64,000 nucleotides of DNA from Brevibacillus choshinensis (GCF_001420695.1 NZ_LJJB01000010.1:124001-188000); one strand, 5' to 3'; shown: positions 1-9,237, counted from the first letter of the stretch. Notes: generated from the sequence alone by a model not told the origin. Translations and numbers: made by a program.

Positions 1-924
1 GTCGACTTCCGTAGGCCGAAAATATAGTGGGTCTACCTGCACTAGCACCTTTCCTGTCTGCTGATGGATCCCCACTTCCTCGACACCATGCCCTCTCCAA
101 GCAAGCTCAATGCCATTTTCACGGAAAGCCAATTCAACAAACTCCCTCACGGAATGCGTTTCTCCTGTCGCGATCACGAAATCTTCTGGCACCTCTGTCT
201 GCAGCATGAGCCACATTGCTTTGACGTAATCCTTTGCGTAGCCCCAATCTCGTTTGGCATCCAGATTGCCCAGATACAATTTGTCCTGCAGACCCAACCG
301 GATCCGTGCTGAAGCTCGCGTAATCTTGCGTGTAACGAACGTTTCTCCCCGCAGTGGTGATTCATGGTTAAAAAGGATGCCGTTGCAGGCAAACATCCGG
401 TACGCTTCCCGATAGTTCACGGTGATCCAGTAAGCGTACAGCTTTGCTACTGCATAGGGGCTTCGCGGATAAAAAGGCGTCGTTTCCCGTTGCGGCACTT
501 CCTGCACCAGTCCGTAGAGCTCACTGGTCGAAGCCTGATAGAATCTCGTTTTTTCTGTCATGCCCAAAATACGGATCGCTTCTAGTAGCCGCAGGGTCCC
601 GATCCCATCTGCGTTAGCAGTATATTCCGGCGTTTCAAACGACACTTTTACATGACTTTGAGCGGCCAAGTTGTAAATTTCATCTGGCTGTACTTCTTGA
701 ATGATACGGATGAGATTCGTCGAATCCGTCAAATCGCCATAATGGAGAAAGAATCGGCTGTCCTCGTCATGCTTGTCTTGATAGAGGTGATCAATCCGGT
801 CCGTGTTGAACGAGGAAGCCCTCCGTTTAACTCCATGGACCTCGTACCCTTTCTCTAGCAGAAACTCCGATAAGTAAGCACCGTCTTGACCTGTAACCCC
901 TGTAACCAACGCTACTTTTTTCAT
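1..924 (-). CDS. gmd: GDP-mannose 4,6-dehydratase, 3' end cut off by window
   Basis: Converts GDP-D-mannose to GDP-4-keto-6-deoxymannose, the precursor of GDP-rhamnose, GDP-fucose or related deoxysugars, in the cytosol. The frame is open from the ATG at 924 to the window edge, giving 308 codons of a protein that is usually about 320-350 residues. Seen: the Rossmann motif [20 protein letters not shown] at the N-terminus, the [10 protein letters not shown] segment, [12 protein letters not shown], the STSELYG segment and the SDR Tyr-Lys pair in [20 protein letters not shown] ribosome binding site precedes the start. It follows the chain-length modulator by 17 bases and probably shares its transcript. 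ManC, encoded in the same locus, supplies its substrate. The partner reductase or epimerase must lie beyond the left edge. Confidence 0.95.
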   Translation of the reverse strand, partial: MKKVALVTGVTGQDGAYLSEFLLEKGYEVHGVKRRASSFNTDRIDHLYQDKHDEDSRFFLHYGDLTDSTNLIRIIQEVQPDEIYNLAAQSHVKVSFETPEYTANADGIGTLRLLEAIRILGMTEKTRFYQASTSELYGLVQEVPQRETTPFYPRSPYAVAKLYAYWITVNYREAYRMFACNGILFNHESPLRGETFVTRKITRASARIRLGLQDKLYLGNLDAKRDWGYAKDYVKAMWLMLQTEVPEDFVIATGETHSVREFVELAFRENGIELAWRGHGVEEVGIHQQTGKVLVQVDPLYFRPTEVD

Positions 925-941
925 CTGGATGGACCTCTCCT

Positions 942-1601
942 TTATCCGAGCGCGGATTTACTCATGATCCGCTGCTTTTGCAAAACCCTGGATTTTCTAT
1001 AAATGGCGTAAGAATCGTACAAAAGTACAAAAGCAATGGAAAGGAAGAATCCGATGACAAACGCCATGAGGATGTTCAAAATCGGTCTGGGATAGACGGG
1101 ATTGGGATTATCCGATACCTTTGCTTCTGAAATCACTTGGATGTTGTCGATCTTCATCATATCTCTGATCTCTTCTACTGATATTTTGGACAAGGTATTG
1201 GCGATTTCCACTGCGGTTACTGGCGACGGGTCTCGAACCGTAACTTCGATCACCTGCGAGGATTTTACGGGCTTGACCTCAATTTTGTTATTCAGCTCAC
1301 TCGTAGATAATCGTAGCTTCATAGCGATCATTGCCTTCTCAAGCACCCGTGGACTTTTGATCATGACTTGATACGTGTCCATCAATTTAATGCTCGTTTG
1401 AATATCGTTGTAATCAATTTCTCTCGATTGTTCGGTGCTATCTTTAGAGTTCGGCATCACCAGCAGTTCCACCGATGCCCCGTAGATAGGGGTAATGTAA
1501 TAGTAACTGTAAATACCGATGGCAGAAGTGACAGCGGCGGTGAAGACAATGACAATCCAGAATCGTCGCCAGATCATGTCAAACAGCTCACGTACTTTCA
1601 T
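942..1601 (-). CDS. Wzz/YveK-type polysaccharide chain-length modulator (BY-kinase adaptor family)
   Basis: Membrane protein of 219 residues in the family that sets polysaccharide chain length and, in Firmicutes, activates a partner tyrosine kinase (EpsA/YveK, CapA). Seen: a Wzz-type N-terminus ([13 protein letters not shown]) running into a first membrane helix around residues 13-35, a long extracytoplasmic part containing [20 protein letters not shown], then the typical [18 protein letters not shown] run into a second helix near residue 180-200. The ATG at 1601 is chosen because GGAGGG sits just before it and the protein then starts in the family-typical way. An earlier in-frame ATG would run through a palindromic operator. 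No BY-kinase gene follows, since gmd comes next. The upstream palindrome at 1628-1645 suggests SinR control. Confidence 0.88.
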   Translation of the reverse strand: MKVRELFDMIWRRFWIVIVFTAAVTSAIGIYSYYYITPIYGASVELLVMPNSKDSTEQSREIDYNDIQTSIKLMDTYQVMIKSPRVLEKAMIAMKLRLSTSELNNKIEVKPVKSSQVIEVTVRDPSPVTAVEIANTLSKISVEEIRDMMKIDNIQVISEAKVSDNPNPVYPRPILNILMAFVIGFFLSIAFVLLYDSYAIYRKSRVLQKQRIMSKSALG

Positions 1602-1627
1602 ATGCCCTCCTGGACTCCTAACGTGAT

Positions 1628-1655
1628 CGTTCTTTTTACAGAACGTTTTCTTATA
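1628..1655 (-). promoter_or_regulatory. Candidate promoter with SinR-type operator upstream of the chain-length modulator
   Basis: CGTTCTTTTTACAGAACG at 1628-1645 is an inverted repeat with 6-bp perfect arms, matching the GTTCTYT half-site known for Bacillus SinR. On the minus strand a possible -10 (TATAAG, 1650-1655) with a weak -35 (TTTGAG, 1672-1677, 16-base spacer) lies just upstream, so the palindrome would cover the transcription start. That is a sensible place for repression. The operator match is direct; the promoter is inferred and its -35 is poor. Confidence 0.65.
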
Positions 1656-1771
1656 GTTTACCTCAAATACCCTCAAATTGGAACAGCCTTATTCGTGTGT
1701 TTTCCCACAAAAACCGTTGTATTCAGAGCCTTTTCGACAACTTTTTTCGATAAGGTCCCACACTACTTATC

Positions 1772-1787
1772 GTTCTTTATGAAGAAT
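1772..1787. promoter_or_regulatory. Possible degenerate SinR-type site
   Basis: GTTCTTTATGAAGAAT has one perfect GTTCTTT half-site and an imperfect AAGAAT second half. It overlaps the stop codon of the SinR-like gene, about 130 bases upstream of the better palindrome at 1628. It could help looping or cooperative binding, or be coincidental. Confidence 0.35.
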
Positions 1788-2127
1788 ATTTTGAAGCATC
1801 CTCATCTTCGTTATTCGCCCAGGCATCTTTCCACGATTTCAAAATTTCTTTACTAATTCCAGACCTTTTCATTTCGCAGATTAATTCGATCCACTCCGGA
1901 TCAAAAGGTGCATTCCCTGCTTGGCGATCATGGACATAGCGGACAAGACTCCCCAATTCCATATCTAAAACGCCTGCTATTTTCTCCAGTATCTGTATGG
2001 AAGGATTTGTCTTGATCCCTCGCTCCAAGGCATTCAAGTACGATTTTGTCACCCCTGATCGCTCGGCTAGCTCTGACATGGATAGCCCTTTTTGCATTCG
2101 CAATTCTTGAATACATTTACCAAGCAA
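1777..2127 (-). CDS. SinR-like HTH regulator encoded inside the exopolysaccharide operon
   Basis: XRE-family DNA-binding protein of 116 residues, paralogous to the SinR at 9731. Seen: an N-terminal HTH with LSMSELAERSGVTKSYLNAL and an ERGIKTNPSIQILEKIAGVL segment that closely follows SinR, then a C-terminal Sin dimerisation region (FDPEWIELICEMKRSGISKE). The tail after that, SWKDAWANNEDEDASKYSS, differs from the SinR tail. No ATG exists. TTG at 2127 aligns with the start of SinR and stands 9 bases after AAGGGAG; TTG at 2133 is only 3 bases from it. The gene follows manC by about 16 bases, so it is made with the polysaccharide enzymes. It may form heterodimers with SinR or SinI, or act like SlrR; this is inference. 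Confidence 0.85.
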   Translation of the reverse strand: MLGKCIQELRMQKGLSMSELAERSGVTKSYLNALERGIKTNPSIQILEKIAGVLDMELGSLVRYVHDRQAGNAPFDPEWIELICEMKRSGISKEILKSWKDAWANNEDEDASKYSS

Positions 2128-2142
2128 TGGCAAGCGCTCCCT

Positions 2143-3513
2143 TCATACCCACGCACCATTTTTTTCGATTTCTTCCCACGTCATGTAGATTCGAATAATG
2201 TCTTCTTCCACGAGTAATTGACCTGTTTGGACCTCAATGAACTCAAGGTCTGTCAATGCCTTGATCGCATGCTTTGCTTCTACAGGAATCGTGATCACAT
2301 CGCCCGCCTTTACATGAAAAATCTTATCGTTCAGGCAAAATACTCCTTCACCGCGTATGATCGTCCAGACCTCACTGCGCATGTAATGCAGCTGATAGCT
2401 CAAGTTTTTGCCCGCCGCAACGCCAATGCGCTTGGTTAGCACTTCGCGTCCATCCAGCGATTTCGCATGGTCCAATACTTTGTACCATCCCCAACGGCGC
2501 TCCTCAAACATCGGTCTGGTTCCGATATCTTTCACCCAATCCTTCACTTGATGGCTGACGGATTTATCGGAGATCAGGATCCCATCCGGACTAGCCGCAA
2601 CAATCGCATTAGACATTCCCAGCACAACAATGGGAATATCAAGCTCATTCACCAGATGGGTAGAGCAAGAACTCTCGTCCACTAGACCTTTCCCCACTTG
2701 ATTGTCCACCATTTGATCCGTGATTGTATTCCAGGTCCCGAGATCACTCCAGCTTCCTTCATAGGGAAGAACGGCGATGCGATTCGTTTTCTCGACAATC
2801 TCGTAGTCAAAGCTGATCGGTTGCAGCGATTGATATTGTCGAAGCAGCTCTTCGAAATGAATCGGGATCCCTCGATCGATCAGCCCAGCAATCATCGTTT
2901 CCAACCGGAAAGCAAATACGCCGCAATTCCAAAGTGCGTCATGTGCGATCAGCTCTTGCGCTACCTCTCTCGTCGGTTTTTCCGTAAAATGATTCACGTG
3001 GTAGTACGACATCGAATCCTGATTACGATACGGAACGATGTAGCCGTACTTTTCAGAAGGATACGTCGGTTTCACTCCGATCAGCGCGAGCTCAGCCTCG
3101 GAATCACCCAAAACGGCTTCTAGCTCCTTGATCTTCTCGAAAAAGGTGTCTTCCACATAAGCGTCTACGGGCATGACCACACAGATTTCATTCATGCTGA
3201 TTTCTTTCATCGAGTACAAATAGACAGCTGCCAACGCAATGGCAGGGAATGTATCTCTACGCTGTGGCTCGACCAGCAGCTCGACGTCACTGCCGATCTG
3301 ATTCTGGATCATATCGACCTGCGTGTGACTGGTCGTGATGACCGACTCCTTCTGTAGATTCGCCGCCCCCAGCTGCTTCCAGATGCGCTGGATCATCGAC
3401 TCCATCTCACCCTCGTCATTTTGCAGGAGTCTGAGAAACTGTTTGGATCTCGCGTCATTGGACAGTGGCCACAACCGTTTTCCTGAACCACCCGATAAAA
3501 GAATCAGCTTCAC
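2143..3513 (-). CDS. manC: Mannose-1-phosphate guanylyltransferase / mannose-6-phosphate isomerase (type II PMI)
   Basis: Makes GDP-mannose from mannose-1-phosphate and GTP; the C-terminal cupin domain often also isomerises fructose-6-phosphate to mannose-6-phosphate. The 456-residue length fits the bifunctional family. Seen: the pyrophosphorylase signature LLSGGSGKRLWPLSNDARSK at residues 5-24, FTEKP near 170, and a cupin tail including GDVITIPVEAKHAIKAL. The start is GTG at 3513 after GGGGGAAA. The gene lies 25 bases after the sugar transferase gene and immediately before the SinR-like gene, in one operon. Its product feeds Gmd and possibly mannosyltransferases. A separate phosphomannomutase is not seen here; the PgcA-type mutase at 10979 could serve. 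Confidence 0.94.
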   Translation of the reverse strand: MKLILLSGGSGKRLWPLSNDARSKQFLRLLQNDEGEMESMIQRIWKQLGAANLQKESVITTSHTQVDMIQNQIGSDVELLVEPQRRDTFPAIALAAVYLYSMKEISMNEICVVMPVDAYVEDTFFEKIKELEAVLGDSEAELALIGVKPTYPSEKYGYIVPYRNQDSMSYYHVNHFTEKPTREVAQELIAHDALWNCGVFAFRLETMIAGLIDRGIPIHFEELLRQYQSLQPISFDYEIVEKTNRIAVLPYEGSWSDLGTWNTITDQMVDNQVGKGLVDESSCSTHLVNELDIPIVVLGMSNAIVAASPDGILISDKSVSHQVKDWVKDIGTRPMFEERRWGWYKVLDHAKSLDGREVLTKRIGVAAGKNLSYQLHYMRSEVWTIIRGEGVFCLNDKIFHVKAGDVITIPVEAKHAIKALTDLEFIEVQTGQLLVEEDIIRIYMTWEEIEKNGAWV

Positions 3514-3538
3514 TGGTGTTTCCCCCGTTCATCCGTTT

Positions 3539-4948
3539 TCATTCGTTATTCGCCGTGTTTGCCATGTCGTAATACCCAAATAATCGCAGCAGTTTTTTCT
3601 TGTTCTCGTCATTTTCAAACGACACGCCTGCAGCTTGTTCTCTCTGCAGCACGACGCGTATGGTTTGGAGCAGAATTTTGATATCGAGGACGAACGAATA
3701 CGTTTTGACGTACAAGATATCGAAGCGTAGTTTGTCTTCTACCTTTGTGCTGTAATTAGCTAGGATTTGGGCCAGGCCTGTAATCCCCGGTTTGACTGAC
3801 AAGCGATAGGAGTAATCAGGAAGAATTTCTTGAAACTGCTTGATAAAATAGGGGCGTTCCGGTCGCGGACCGACGAGACTCATCTCCCCTTTCAGCACAT
3901 TGAACAGCTGTGGGATTTCGTCCAGACGCGTGGAACGCATCATGCTGCCGATCCGTGTGATCCGTGGATCCTTTGCTGCTGCCAGGACGGGCCCTGTCGT
4001 TTTTTCCGCATCTACCACCATGCTTCGGAATTTGTAGATCAAGTAGGACCGACCACCTTCTCCCAGACGCTCCTGCTTGAAAATAGCAGGACCAGGAGAA
4101 GTGAGCTTGATGAGCGCGTACAAGATCAGCATCACTGGTGATAAAAAGAGAATCATGAGTCCAGATACCGCGATATCAAAGCTGCGTTTCATCAGCAGTT
4201 TTCTCGGGACAAACCTTGGCGGCTGAATCGATAGCACCAAGAGATCATCGATTTGCTGCAGCTCTGACTCCATGGCGAGCAACTCCACCATCTCCGGGAC
4301 CACCAAGACTTCTTTTTCATGCTTGATGCACAGGCTGATGATTTCCGCCTTGTCTTCGCGATTCAGGCTGGGTCCCAACAAGACGACGTCGACTTCCCCC
4401 ATTTTTTTAAGCAAGAACCGCTTGCTATTGGCGGGTAGAAATCCGTGGATGATAAACCAGCCTTTGGAGTGATTCATGCATTTCTCGGCTAATGACACGC
4501 CGTTCTCGATGGTGTCTCCGATGATCAACACCTTCTTGCTGCCATGCCTTTTCCGTCCCATGTGCCAGATCAGGGAACGACTCACTCCAAGCACGATGAT
4601 CTGCAGAAAGGTCGCGAAGAGGATCACACTGCGCGGGAACGAAAACCCTTTGCCCAGATACGTTAAGGACATGGTGAGAATCATGACGAGCAAGAGCGAG
4701 AGCGTAATCGTATACACGAGATGATGCAGGCTTTTCCGCTTCCAGTTGGAATACAGGTCAAACATGTAGAAGGCAATGAGACAAAACATCGAGATCCATG
4801 GAAAGAGCGCGAGATACGGTTTGACATTTCGCAGAGGAACATCAAACGAAAAGCGGGATAAAAAGGAAATCGCGTAGCATGCATTCAGTAAACCAACGTC
4901 AAGTAAAGCCAGTAGTAATAGACGAAGCTTCAACTTGTTGCCACTCAT
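3539..4948 (-). CDS. Polyprenyl-phosphate sugar-1-phosphate transferase (initiating transferase, WbaP/CpsE type)
   Basis: Starts repeat-unit assembly by moving a sugar-1-phosphate from a UDP-sugar to undecaprenyl phosphate at the inner face of the membrane. The 469 residues comprise several N-terminal membrane helices (about residues 10-130), a central nucleotide-binding-like region (KKVLIIGDT) and a C-terminal bacterial sugar transferase domain from about residue 255. Seen in that domain: KRSFDIAVSGLMILFLSP, the FKQERLGEGGRSYLIYKFRSM region, RLDEIPQLFNVLKGEMSLVG followed by PRPE, and KPGITGLAQ. This architecture is that of initiating transferases of capsule and EPS systems. ATG at 4948 follows GGAGGAACC. 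The sugar transferred cannot be read from the sequence; glucose or galactose is usual. Confidence 0.93.
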   Translation of the reverse strand: MSGNKLKLRLLLLALLDVGLLNACYAISFLSRFSFDVPLRNVKPYLALFPWISMFCLIAFYMFDLYSNWKRKSLHHLVYTITLSLLLVMILTMSLTYLGKGFSFPRSVILFATFLQIIVLGVSRSLIWHMGRKRHGSKKVLIIGDTIENGVSLAEKCMNHSKGWFIIHGFLPANSKRFLLKKMGEVDVVLLGPSLNREDKAEIISLCIKHEKEVLVVPEMVELLAMESELQQIDDLLVLSIQPPRFVPRKLLMKRSFDIAVSGLMILFLSPVMLILYALIKLTSPGPAIFKQERLGEGGRSYLIYKFRSMVVDAEKTTGPVLAAAKDPRITRIGSMMRSTRLDEIPQLFNVLKGEMSLVGPRPERPYFIKQFQEILPDYSYRLSVKPGITGLAQILANYSTKVEDKLRFDILYVKTYSFVLDIKILLQTIRVVLQREQAAGVSFENDENKKKLLRLFGYYDMANTANNE

Positions 4949-4978
4949 AGGTTCCTCCTGCTTTTTTCAATGGAATCA

Positions 4979-5911
4979 TCAGCCACTAACGATAGACATT
5001 CTGTTCCGAACATAGTGAATCGTTTGAAGCAAGCCCCGATGCAAGGAGACCTGTGGTTCCCATTGCAGCACCTCTTTCGTTCTGTCGTTGTTCAGACAAC
5101 TGTGCCGAATATCCCCTTCTCGCGCAGGCAAATAAACAGGCTCGATGTGGACGGACATCATCTCGTTCAACAGTTCTACCAGATCGTTGATGCTCAAGGC
5201 CTGACTCGTGGCTACATTTAGCACCTCTCGATTGCCTGAGCGCAGAGCTGCCACATTCGCAGAGGCGACATCCTTTACATGAATGAAATCTCTCGTCTGT
5301 AATCCGTCACCGAAAATGTGAGGAGGTTTGTTTTGCAGCATTTTCTGGACGAAGCTCAGGATGACCCCGCCTTCTCCCGTCAACTCTTGACGCTCGCCGT
5401 ACACATTGGCATAGCGCAAAATCGAGTAGTTTAATCCATACTGTTCAGAAAAAACGCGAATGTATTGTTCAGGTGTGTACTTGGATATTCCGTAGCAAGA
5501 CAAGGGGAGTATCTGATGCGTCTCTTTGATGTAAGAAGCGTTGGGAATGCCGTATACAGCTGCTGAGGATGCGTAGATAAACTTTTGCACGTGGTGTTGA
5601 ATAGAACACTCTAAGAGACGGAGTGTCCCGATAATATTGACGACGGCATCTTGAAGGGGGGCAAGCATGGACTGTCGCACGTCGATTTGGGCAGCTTGAT
5701 GAATGACGACATCCGGTTTTTCCTGTGCGAAAATCACTTCCAGCTCTTGGCTCGTAATATCGCACGGATAAAACTTGGCTGACGAGTGAACCTGGTGTCT
5801 CCTTCCCGTCGAAAGATTGTCTACTACGATGACTTGCAGATTGTCAGCGATGAGTTGGTCCACAATATGCGAACCGATAAAGCCAGCTCCACCCGTCACA
5901 AGTACTTTCAT
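4979..5911 (-). CDS. NAD-dependent sugar-nucleotide epimerase (GalE or UDP-glucuronate 4-epimerase type)
   Basis: Extended short-chain dehydrogenase family enzyme of 310 residues. Seen: VTGGAGFIGSHIVDQLI at the N-terminus, VVDNLSTGRR, the YASSAAVYG strand with the catalytic Ser/Thr, the Tyr-x3-Lys pair in CYGISKYTPEQ, and RYANVYG. These fix the fold and the NAD dependence, but not the substrate. It follows ugd with an ATGA overlap (the ugd stop ends at 5908), so translation is coupled and UDP-glucuronate to UDP-galacturonate epimerisation is a natural guess; UDP-glucose 4-epimerase is the alternative. The start at 5911 is where the Rossmann motif begins; an upstream in-frame ATG would overlap ugd by nearly 200 bases. 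Confidence 0.9.
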   Translation of the reverse strand: MKVLVTGGAGFIGSHIVDQLIADNLQVIVVDNLSTGRRHQVHSSAKFYPCDITSQELEVIFAQEKPDVVIHQAAQIDVRQSMLAPLQDAVVNIIGTLRLLECSIQHHVQKFIYASSAAVYGIPNASYIKETHQILPLSCYGISKYTPEQYIRVFSEQYGLNYSILRYANVYGERQELTGEGGVILSFVQKMLQNKPPHIFGDGLQTRDFIHVKDVASANVAALRSGNREVLNVATSQALSINDLVELLNEMMSVHIEPVYLPAREGDIRHSCLNNDRTKEVLQWEPQVSLHRGLLQTIHYVRNRMSIVSG

Positions 5912-7254
5912 CGCTCTCTCCCTTTTTCCTGAAAACTTGTCGTGACCATCTCTCTGTCCATCCCTCTGCCGATCGGATGGTACTCGATCCCCAGTTCGCT
6001 CAGTGCAGAAGCATCCAGACAATTTCTGCCATCGAAAACAACCGGTATTTTCATTTGTAGAAGAAGAGGGGCAAATGTAGGTAAGGTAAACTCTTCCCAT
6101 TCCGTCAAAATAAAGGCTGCGTCAGCTCCTTCCAGCGCTTGTTCGGGGCGAGTGAGCAGTTCTACCTGCGAAGGTAAGAAGTATCGAGCATTTCCCATGC
6201 TGACTGGATCGTATCCGACGACTTGCGCTCCCAACTCCAGCAAGGCGCCTGCGATTGCCAAAGAAGGTGCTTCACGCATATCGTCGGTGTCTGGTTTAAA
6301 AGCAAGTCCTAGTAGCGCAACCCGCTTTCCTCGTAATTTACCTAAACGCTTGGTAGCCTTTTCGATCAGGAGCATCTGTTGCTTGCGATTGACCCGCTCT
6401 ACTGCCTGGAGAATTTGAAAGGGGTAACCGGACAGATCTGCCATTCCCAAGAGAGCTTTGACGTCCTTTGGGAAGCAAGATCCGCCATAGCCGATCCCTG
6501 CTCGCAAAAATTTCTCCCCGATCCGTTGGTCCATGCCCATTCCCCGTGCGACATCCTCGATCGTTGCTCCCAGACGCTCGCACAGATTGGCGATTTCGTT
6601 AATAAAGCTGATTTTCGTCGCGAGGAAGGCATTCGACGAATACTTGATCATTTCCGCACTACGGATGTCGGTGTGCAGGATAGGAATGTGCATCGACTGA
6701 TAAATCGTCGCGAGCGTATGTGCCACCGCCTCATCCTCTGCGCCAATGACGATTCTGTCTCCATGAAAGGTATCGTAGACTGCTGAGCCTTCCCGCAAAA
6801 ATTCCGGATTGGAAGCCAGCTGGATCGATACTGGATGCAGCAGCTGCTCTGCAATGATTTGACTAAGAAAATGGTTCGTCCCAACAGGCACCGTGCTTTT
6901 GATGACGACAATGACATCGTGATCAACCGTACGACCGATCGAGCGGGCTACTTCAATCAGCGCACGCAAATCTGGCAGCCCGTCAATCCCTTGGGGTGTA
7001 CCAACTGCGATGAAAATAACTTCTGCCTGCGCGAATGCTACTTCGTGATCGACTGTGAACGCGAGCCGATCTTCACGTATTTGTTGAGCTAGCAATTCTT
7101 CTAGGCCAGGCTCGAAAAACGGCACCCTTCCCGCTTGCAGCTGTGAGATTTTCTCTTGATCCACATCCACGCACATTACGCTGTGGCCAATGCTGGCCAG
7201 ACAAACCCCTGTAACAAGTCCGACATACCCTGTTCCGACGATGGTCAATTTCAT
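5908..7254 (-). CDS. ugd: UDP-glucose 6-dehydrogenase
   Basis: Oxidises UDP-glucose to UDP-glucuronate with two NAD+, supplying uronic acid to the polymer. The 448 residues match TuaD/Ugd. Seen: IVGTGYVGLVTGVCLASIGH at the N-terminus, AVGTPQG, the KSTVPVGT stretch, EFLREGSAVYD, and the catalytic cysteine in GYGGSCFPKDVKAL near residue 260, then GLAFKPDTDDMREAPS in the C-terminal domain. ATG at 7254 follows GGAGAGG and begins directly at the Rossmann motif. The gene is 16 bases downstream of the family-2 glycosyltransferase and overlaps the epimerase by 4 bases. GalU (10067) makes its substrate. Confidence 0.96.
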   Translation of the reverse strand: MKLTIVGTGYVGLVTGVCLASIGHSVMCVDVDQEKISQLQAGRVPFFEPGLEELLAQQIREDRLAFTVDHEVAFAQAEVIFIAVGTPQGIDGLPDLRALIEVARSIGRTVDHDVIVVIKSTVPVGTNHFLSQIIAEQLLHPVSIQLASNPEFLREGSAVYDTFHGDRIVIGAEDEAVAHTLATIYQSMHIPILHTDIRSAEMIKYSSNAFLATKISFINEIANLCERLGATIEDVARGMGMDQRIGEKFLRAGIGYGGSCFPKDVKALLGMADLSGYPFQILQAVERVNRKQQMLLIEKATKRLGKLRGKRVALLGLAFKPDTDDMREAPSLAIAGALLELGAQVVGYDPVSMGNARYFLPSQVELLTRPEQALEGADAAFILTEWEEFTLPTFAPLLLQMKIPVVFDGRNCLDASALSELGIEYHPIGRGMDREMVTTSFQEKGRER

Positions 7255-7270
7255 GTGTTCATTCCCTCTC

Positions 7271-8068
7271 CTATCCGCTCTGACCCACACTTTTTTTCCA
7301 TGCGTTCCAGCCGTAATGCAGAAAACACCATGACGCTCGCAAGAAATTGAGTTTTTCGATATCTCGGTACAACCTCCACGTATTGCGTGCTGCTTTCCAT
7401 TTGTTACTGGAGATCGACCCCACTACTTTGCGATAGTGGGAAAGCTCCTCCTGGATTCCGTAGGCGATGTGTCCTTCTCTGAGAATTTGCAGCCACAGCG
7501 CTGTATCCTGACGTGTCCGGATGTTCGGCATCTGTACGACCCCCAGCTTTTCTCTGTCCAACATGACCGTCAGGCAGCCGATGATCGTATTCTTCAGCAA
7601 TCCGTTATAGTCGATCTGCCGCGGAATTGGCACCACAAACGGGGTTTGCGTTCCGTTTTCCTGGATGATGCGATACCGGGTGAAAGAAAAAGCAACATCG
7701 TTTCGCTGCATGTAGGAAACCTGCTTCTCCAGCTTTTCCGGGAGCCACAAGTCATCACTGTCCAAAAATGCGAGATACCTTCCCCCAGCGGTAGAAATGC
7801 CTGTATTACGCGCAACGGCTGCTCCACCGTTTTTGGGCATTACAATTAGACGAATGCGGGAGTCTATCATCTCCTCTTGAATCAAGGCGACTGTCTCATC
7901 CTTGGAGCCATCATCGACTAAGATGAGCTCCCAGTAGGGGTACGTTTGCCTTTTTACTGAATCGATCGTTTCCCGGATAAATCTGGCCGCATTGTACGTA
8001 GGAGTAATTATGGATACCAGCGGATACGCGTGTTCCTCGCGAATCGCCTGAACAGGGGAAACCGTCAT
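7271..8068 (-). CDS. Family 2 glycosyltransferase
   Basis: Inverting GT-A glycosyltransferase of 265 residues that adds one sugar to the lipid-linked repeat unit on the cytoplasmic side. Seen: VSIITPTYNAARFIRETIDS, the nucleotide-binding LILVDDGSKDET, and the metal-binding DSDD in YLAFLDSDDLWLP. There is no membrane helix of note. The ATG at 8068 overlaps the stop of the preceding glycosyltransferase as ATGA and has GAGAGGTG upstream, so it is preferred over an ATG 21 bases earlier. Donor and acceptor cannot be inferred from sequence alone. Confidence 0.9.
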   Translation of the reverse strand: MTVSPVQAIREEHAYPLVSIITPTYNAARFIRETIDSVKRQTYPYWELILVDDGSKDETVALIQEEMIDSRIRLIVMPKNGGAAVARNTGISTAGGRYLAFLDSDDLWLPEKLEKQVSYMQRNDVAFSFTRYRIIQENGTQTPFVVPIPRQIDYNGLLKNTIIGCLTVMLDREKLGVVQMPNIRTRQDTALWLQILREGHIAYGIQEELSHYRKVVGSISSNKWKAARNTWRLYRDIEKLNFLRASWCFLHYGWNAWKKSVGQSG

Positions 8069-9237
8069 TGCGCTACACCTCTCACCCATGTTTGATTCGT
8101 CTCAGATAGCGTTTGATAGAGCCTGATCAATTTTTCCGATTCCATCTCCCAGTTGTACTCGTTGACTGTAAAAGCCATCCCTTTCTGCCCCATCTCTTTC
8201 GCAAGCTGGGGTAGATCGTGCAACAGCGTAATCATCTGGGTGATTTCCATAACGTCTTCCTGATTCACAAAGACCCCTGATCCGACATGTCCTACTTTTT
8301 TCCTCCAAGCTGCAAAATCACTGGCGATAAAAGGGATCCCAAACCGCTGATACTCAAAAATCTTGTTTGGGCTTGTTTTGGAGTGATCGCCTATGTCCTG
8401 AATCGTAATCAATCCGACGTCTGACTGGATGATGTAGGCGAATGCCCGCTCTTGGGGCAAGCTCCCCATGTAATCCACATGCTTCCATCCCGATCTCGCC
8501 TTCGCTTCTTCCATCCCTGCCTGATCGTGGACAGGACCAATGAGCCACAGCCTTGCTGGGAAGATTTGATTCACGTATTCCATGGCTTTCACCATCTGCA
8601 GCAATCCCCGGGTACGGCCAATTGTTCCGACATAAATCAATCGAAACTCCGCTGCTTTAGGAACCTCAAGGCTGTGGGCGTACGCCCTCTCAATCAGTTC
8701 CCCTCTGGTGATCGGTGCATTTTCGAGAACGATACTCTTTGCCCCCAATCGCAGAGCGACATCCACTTGTGTCGCGATCGAAGCATCAAACACCCGTCCC
8801 GCCCAAGCCTCGAGCTGTCCAACAGCCTTTGCGATGACCTTTCGCAGCTTTCCAGGGATCCATTCACGCATCAAAATTCGTTGGGTAAAGTCTTCGTGCG
8901 TATCGTAGATGACCGTTTTACCCATGAGCTTTAATAAAAACCCAAGGGGCAACGTATCTGGATTGTGGAGGTGGATGATAGATGCTTTCGTCCTCAAGAT
9001 CTTTCTCAGCATGAGCGGCTGCAGGAGAAACCGTTGAAAGCGGCTTTTATACCGTGGTACTCCCTCCACTATGAGCTGACCTTGTACCGCATCCCCTTCC
9101 TGCTCCTCATCCTTCCTGGCCAAGAGAACTACTGAATATCCGGCCGAAGCAAGTGCTTTTGCTTCCTTTTGATACACTCTGACATCTGTGGAAATGTGCA
9201 CGGGTGCAAAGATACAGACTTTCGTAGGAAGTAGCAT
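8065..9237 (-). CDS. Family 4-like glycosyltransferase, first gene of the EPS operon
   Basis: GT-B fold glycosyltransferase of 390 residues. Seen: an N-terminal donor-lacking half starting VCIFAPVHISTDVRVYQKEAK, IIHLHNPDTLPLGFLL and VIYDTHEDF in the middle, then a C-terminal half with LIYVGTIGRTRGLLQMVKAM and the nucleotide-binding KIFEYQRFGIPFIASDF region carrying the family glutamate. This resembles enzymes that add hexoses during EPS assembly. The start ATG at 9237 has only a weak ribosome site. It is the first gene after the operator-containing promoter at 9271-9303, so it probably leads a transcript of GT4, GT2, ugd, epimerase, sugar transferase, manC and the sinR-like gene. Confidence 0.88.
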   Translation of the reverse strand: MLLPTKVCIFAPVHISTDVRVYQKEAKALASAGYSVVLLARKDEEQEGDAVQGQLIVEGVPRYKSRFQRFLLQPLMLRKILRTKASIIHLHNPDTLPLGFLLKLMGKTVIYDTHEDFTQRILMREWIPGKLRKVIAKAVGQLEAWAGRVFDASIATQVDVALRLGAKSIVLENAPITRGELIERAYAHSLEVPKAAEFRLIYVGTIGRTRGLLQMVKAMEYVNQIFPARLWLIGPVHDQAGMEEAKARSGWKHVDYMGSLPQERAFAYIIQSDVGLITIQDIGDHSKTSPNKIFEYQRFGIPFIASDFAAWRKKVGHVGSGVFVNQEDVMEITQMITLLHDLPQLAKEMGQKGMAFTVNEYNWEMESEKLIRLYQTLSETNQTWVRGVAQ

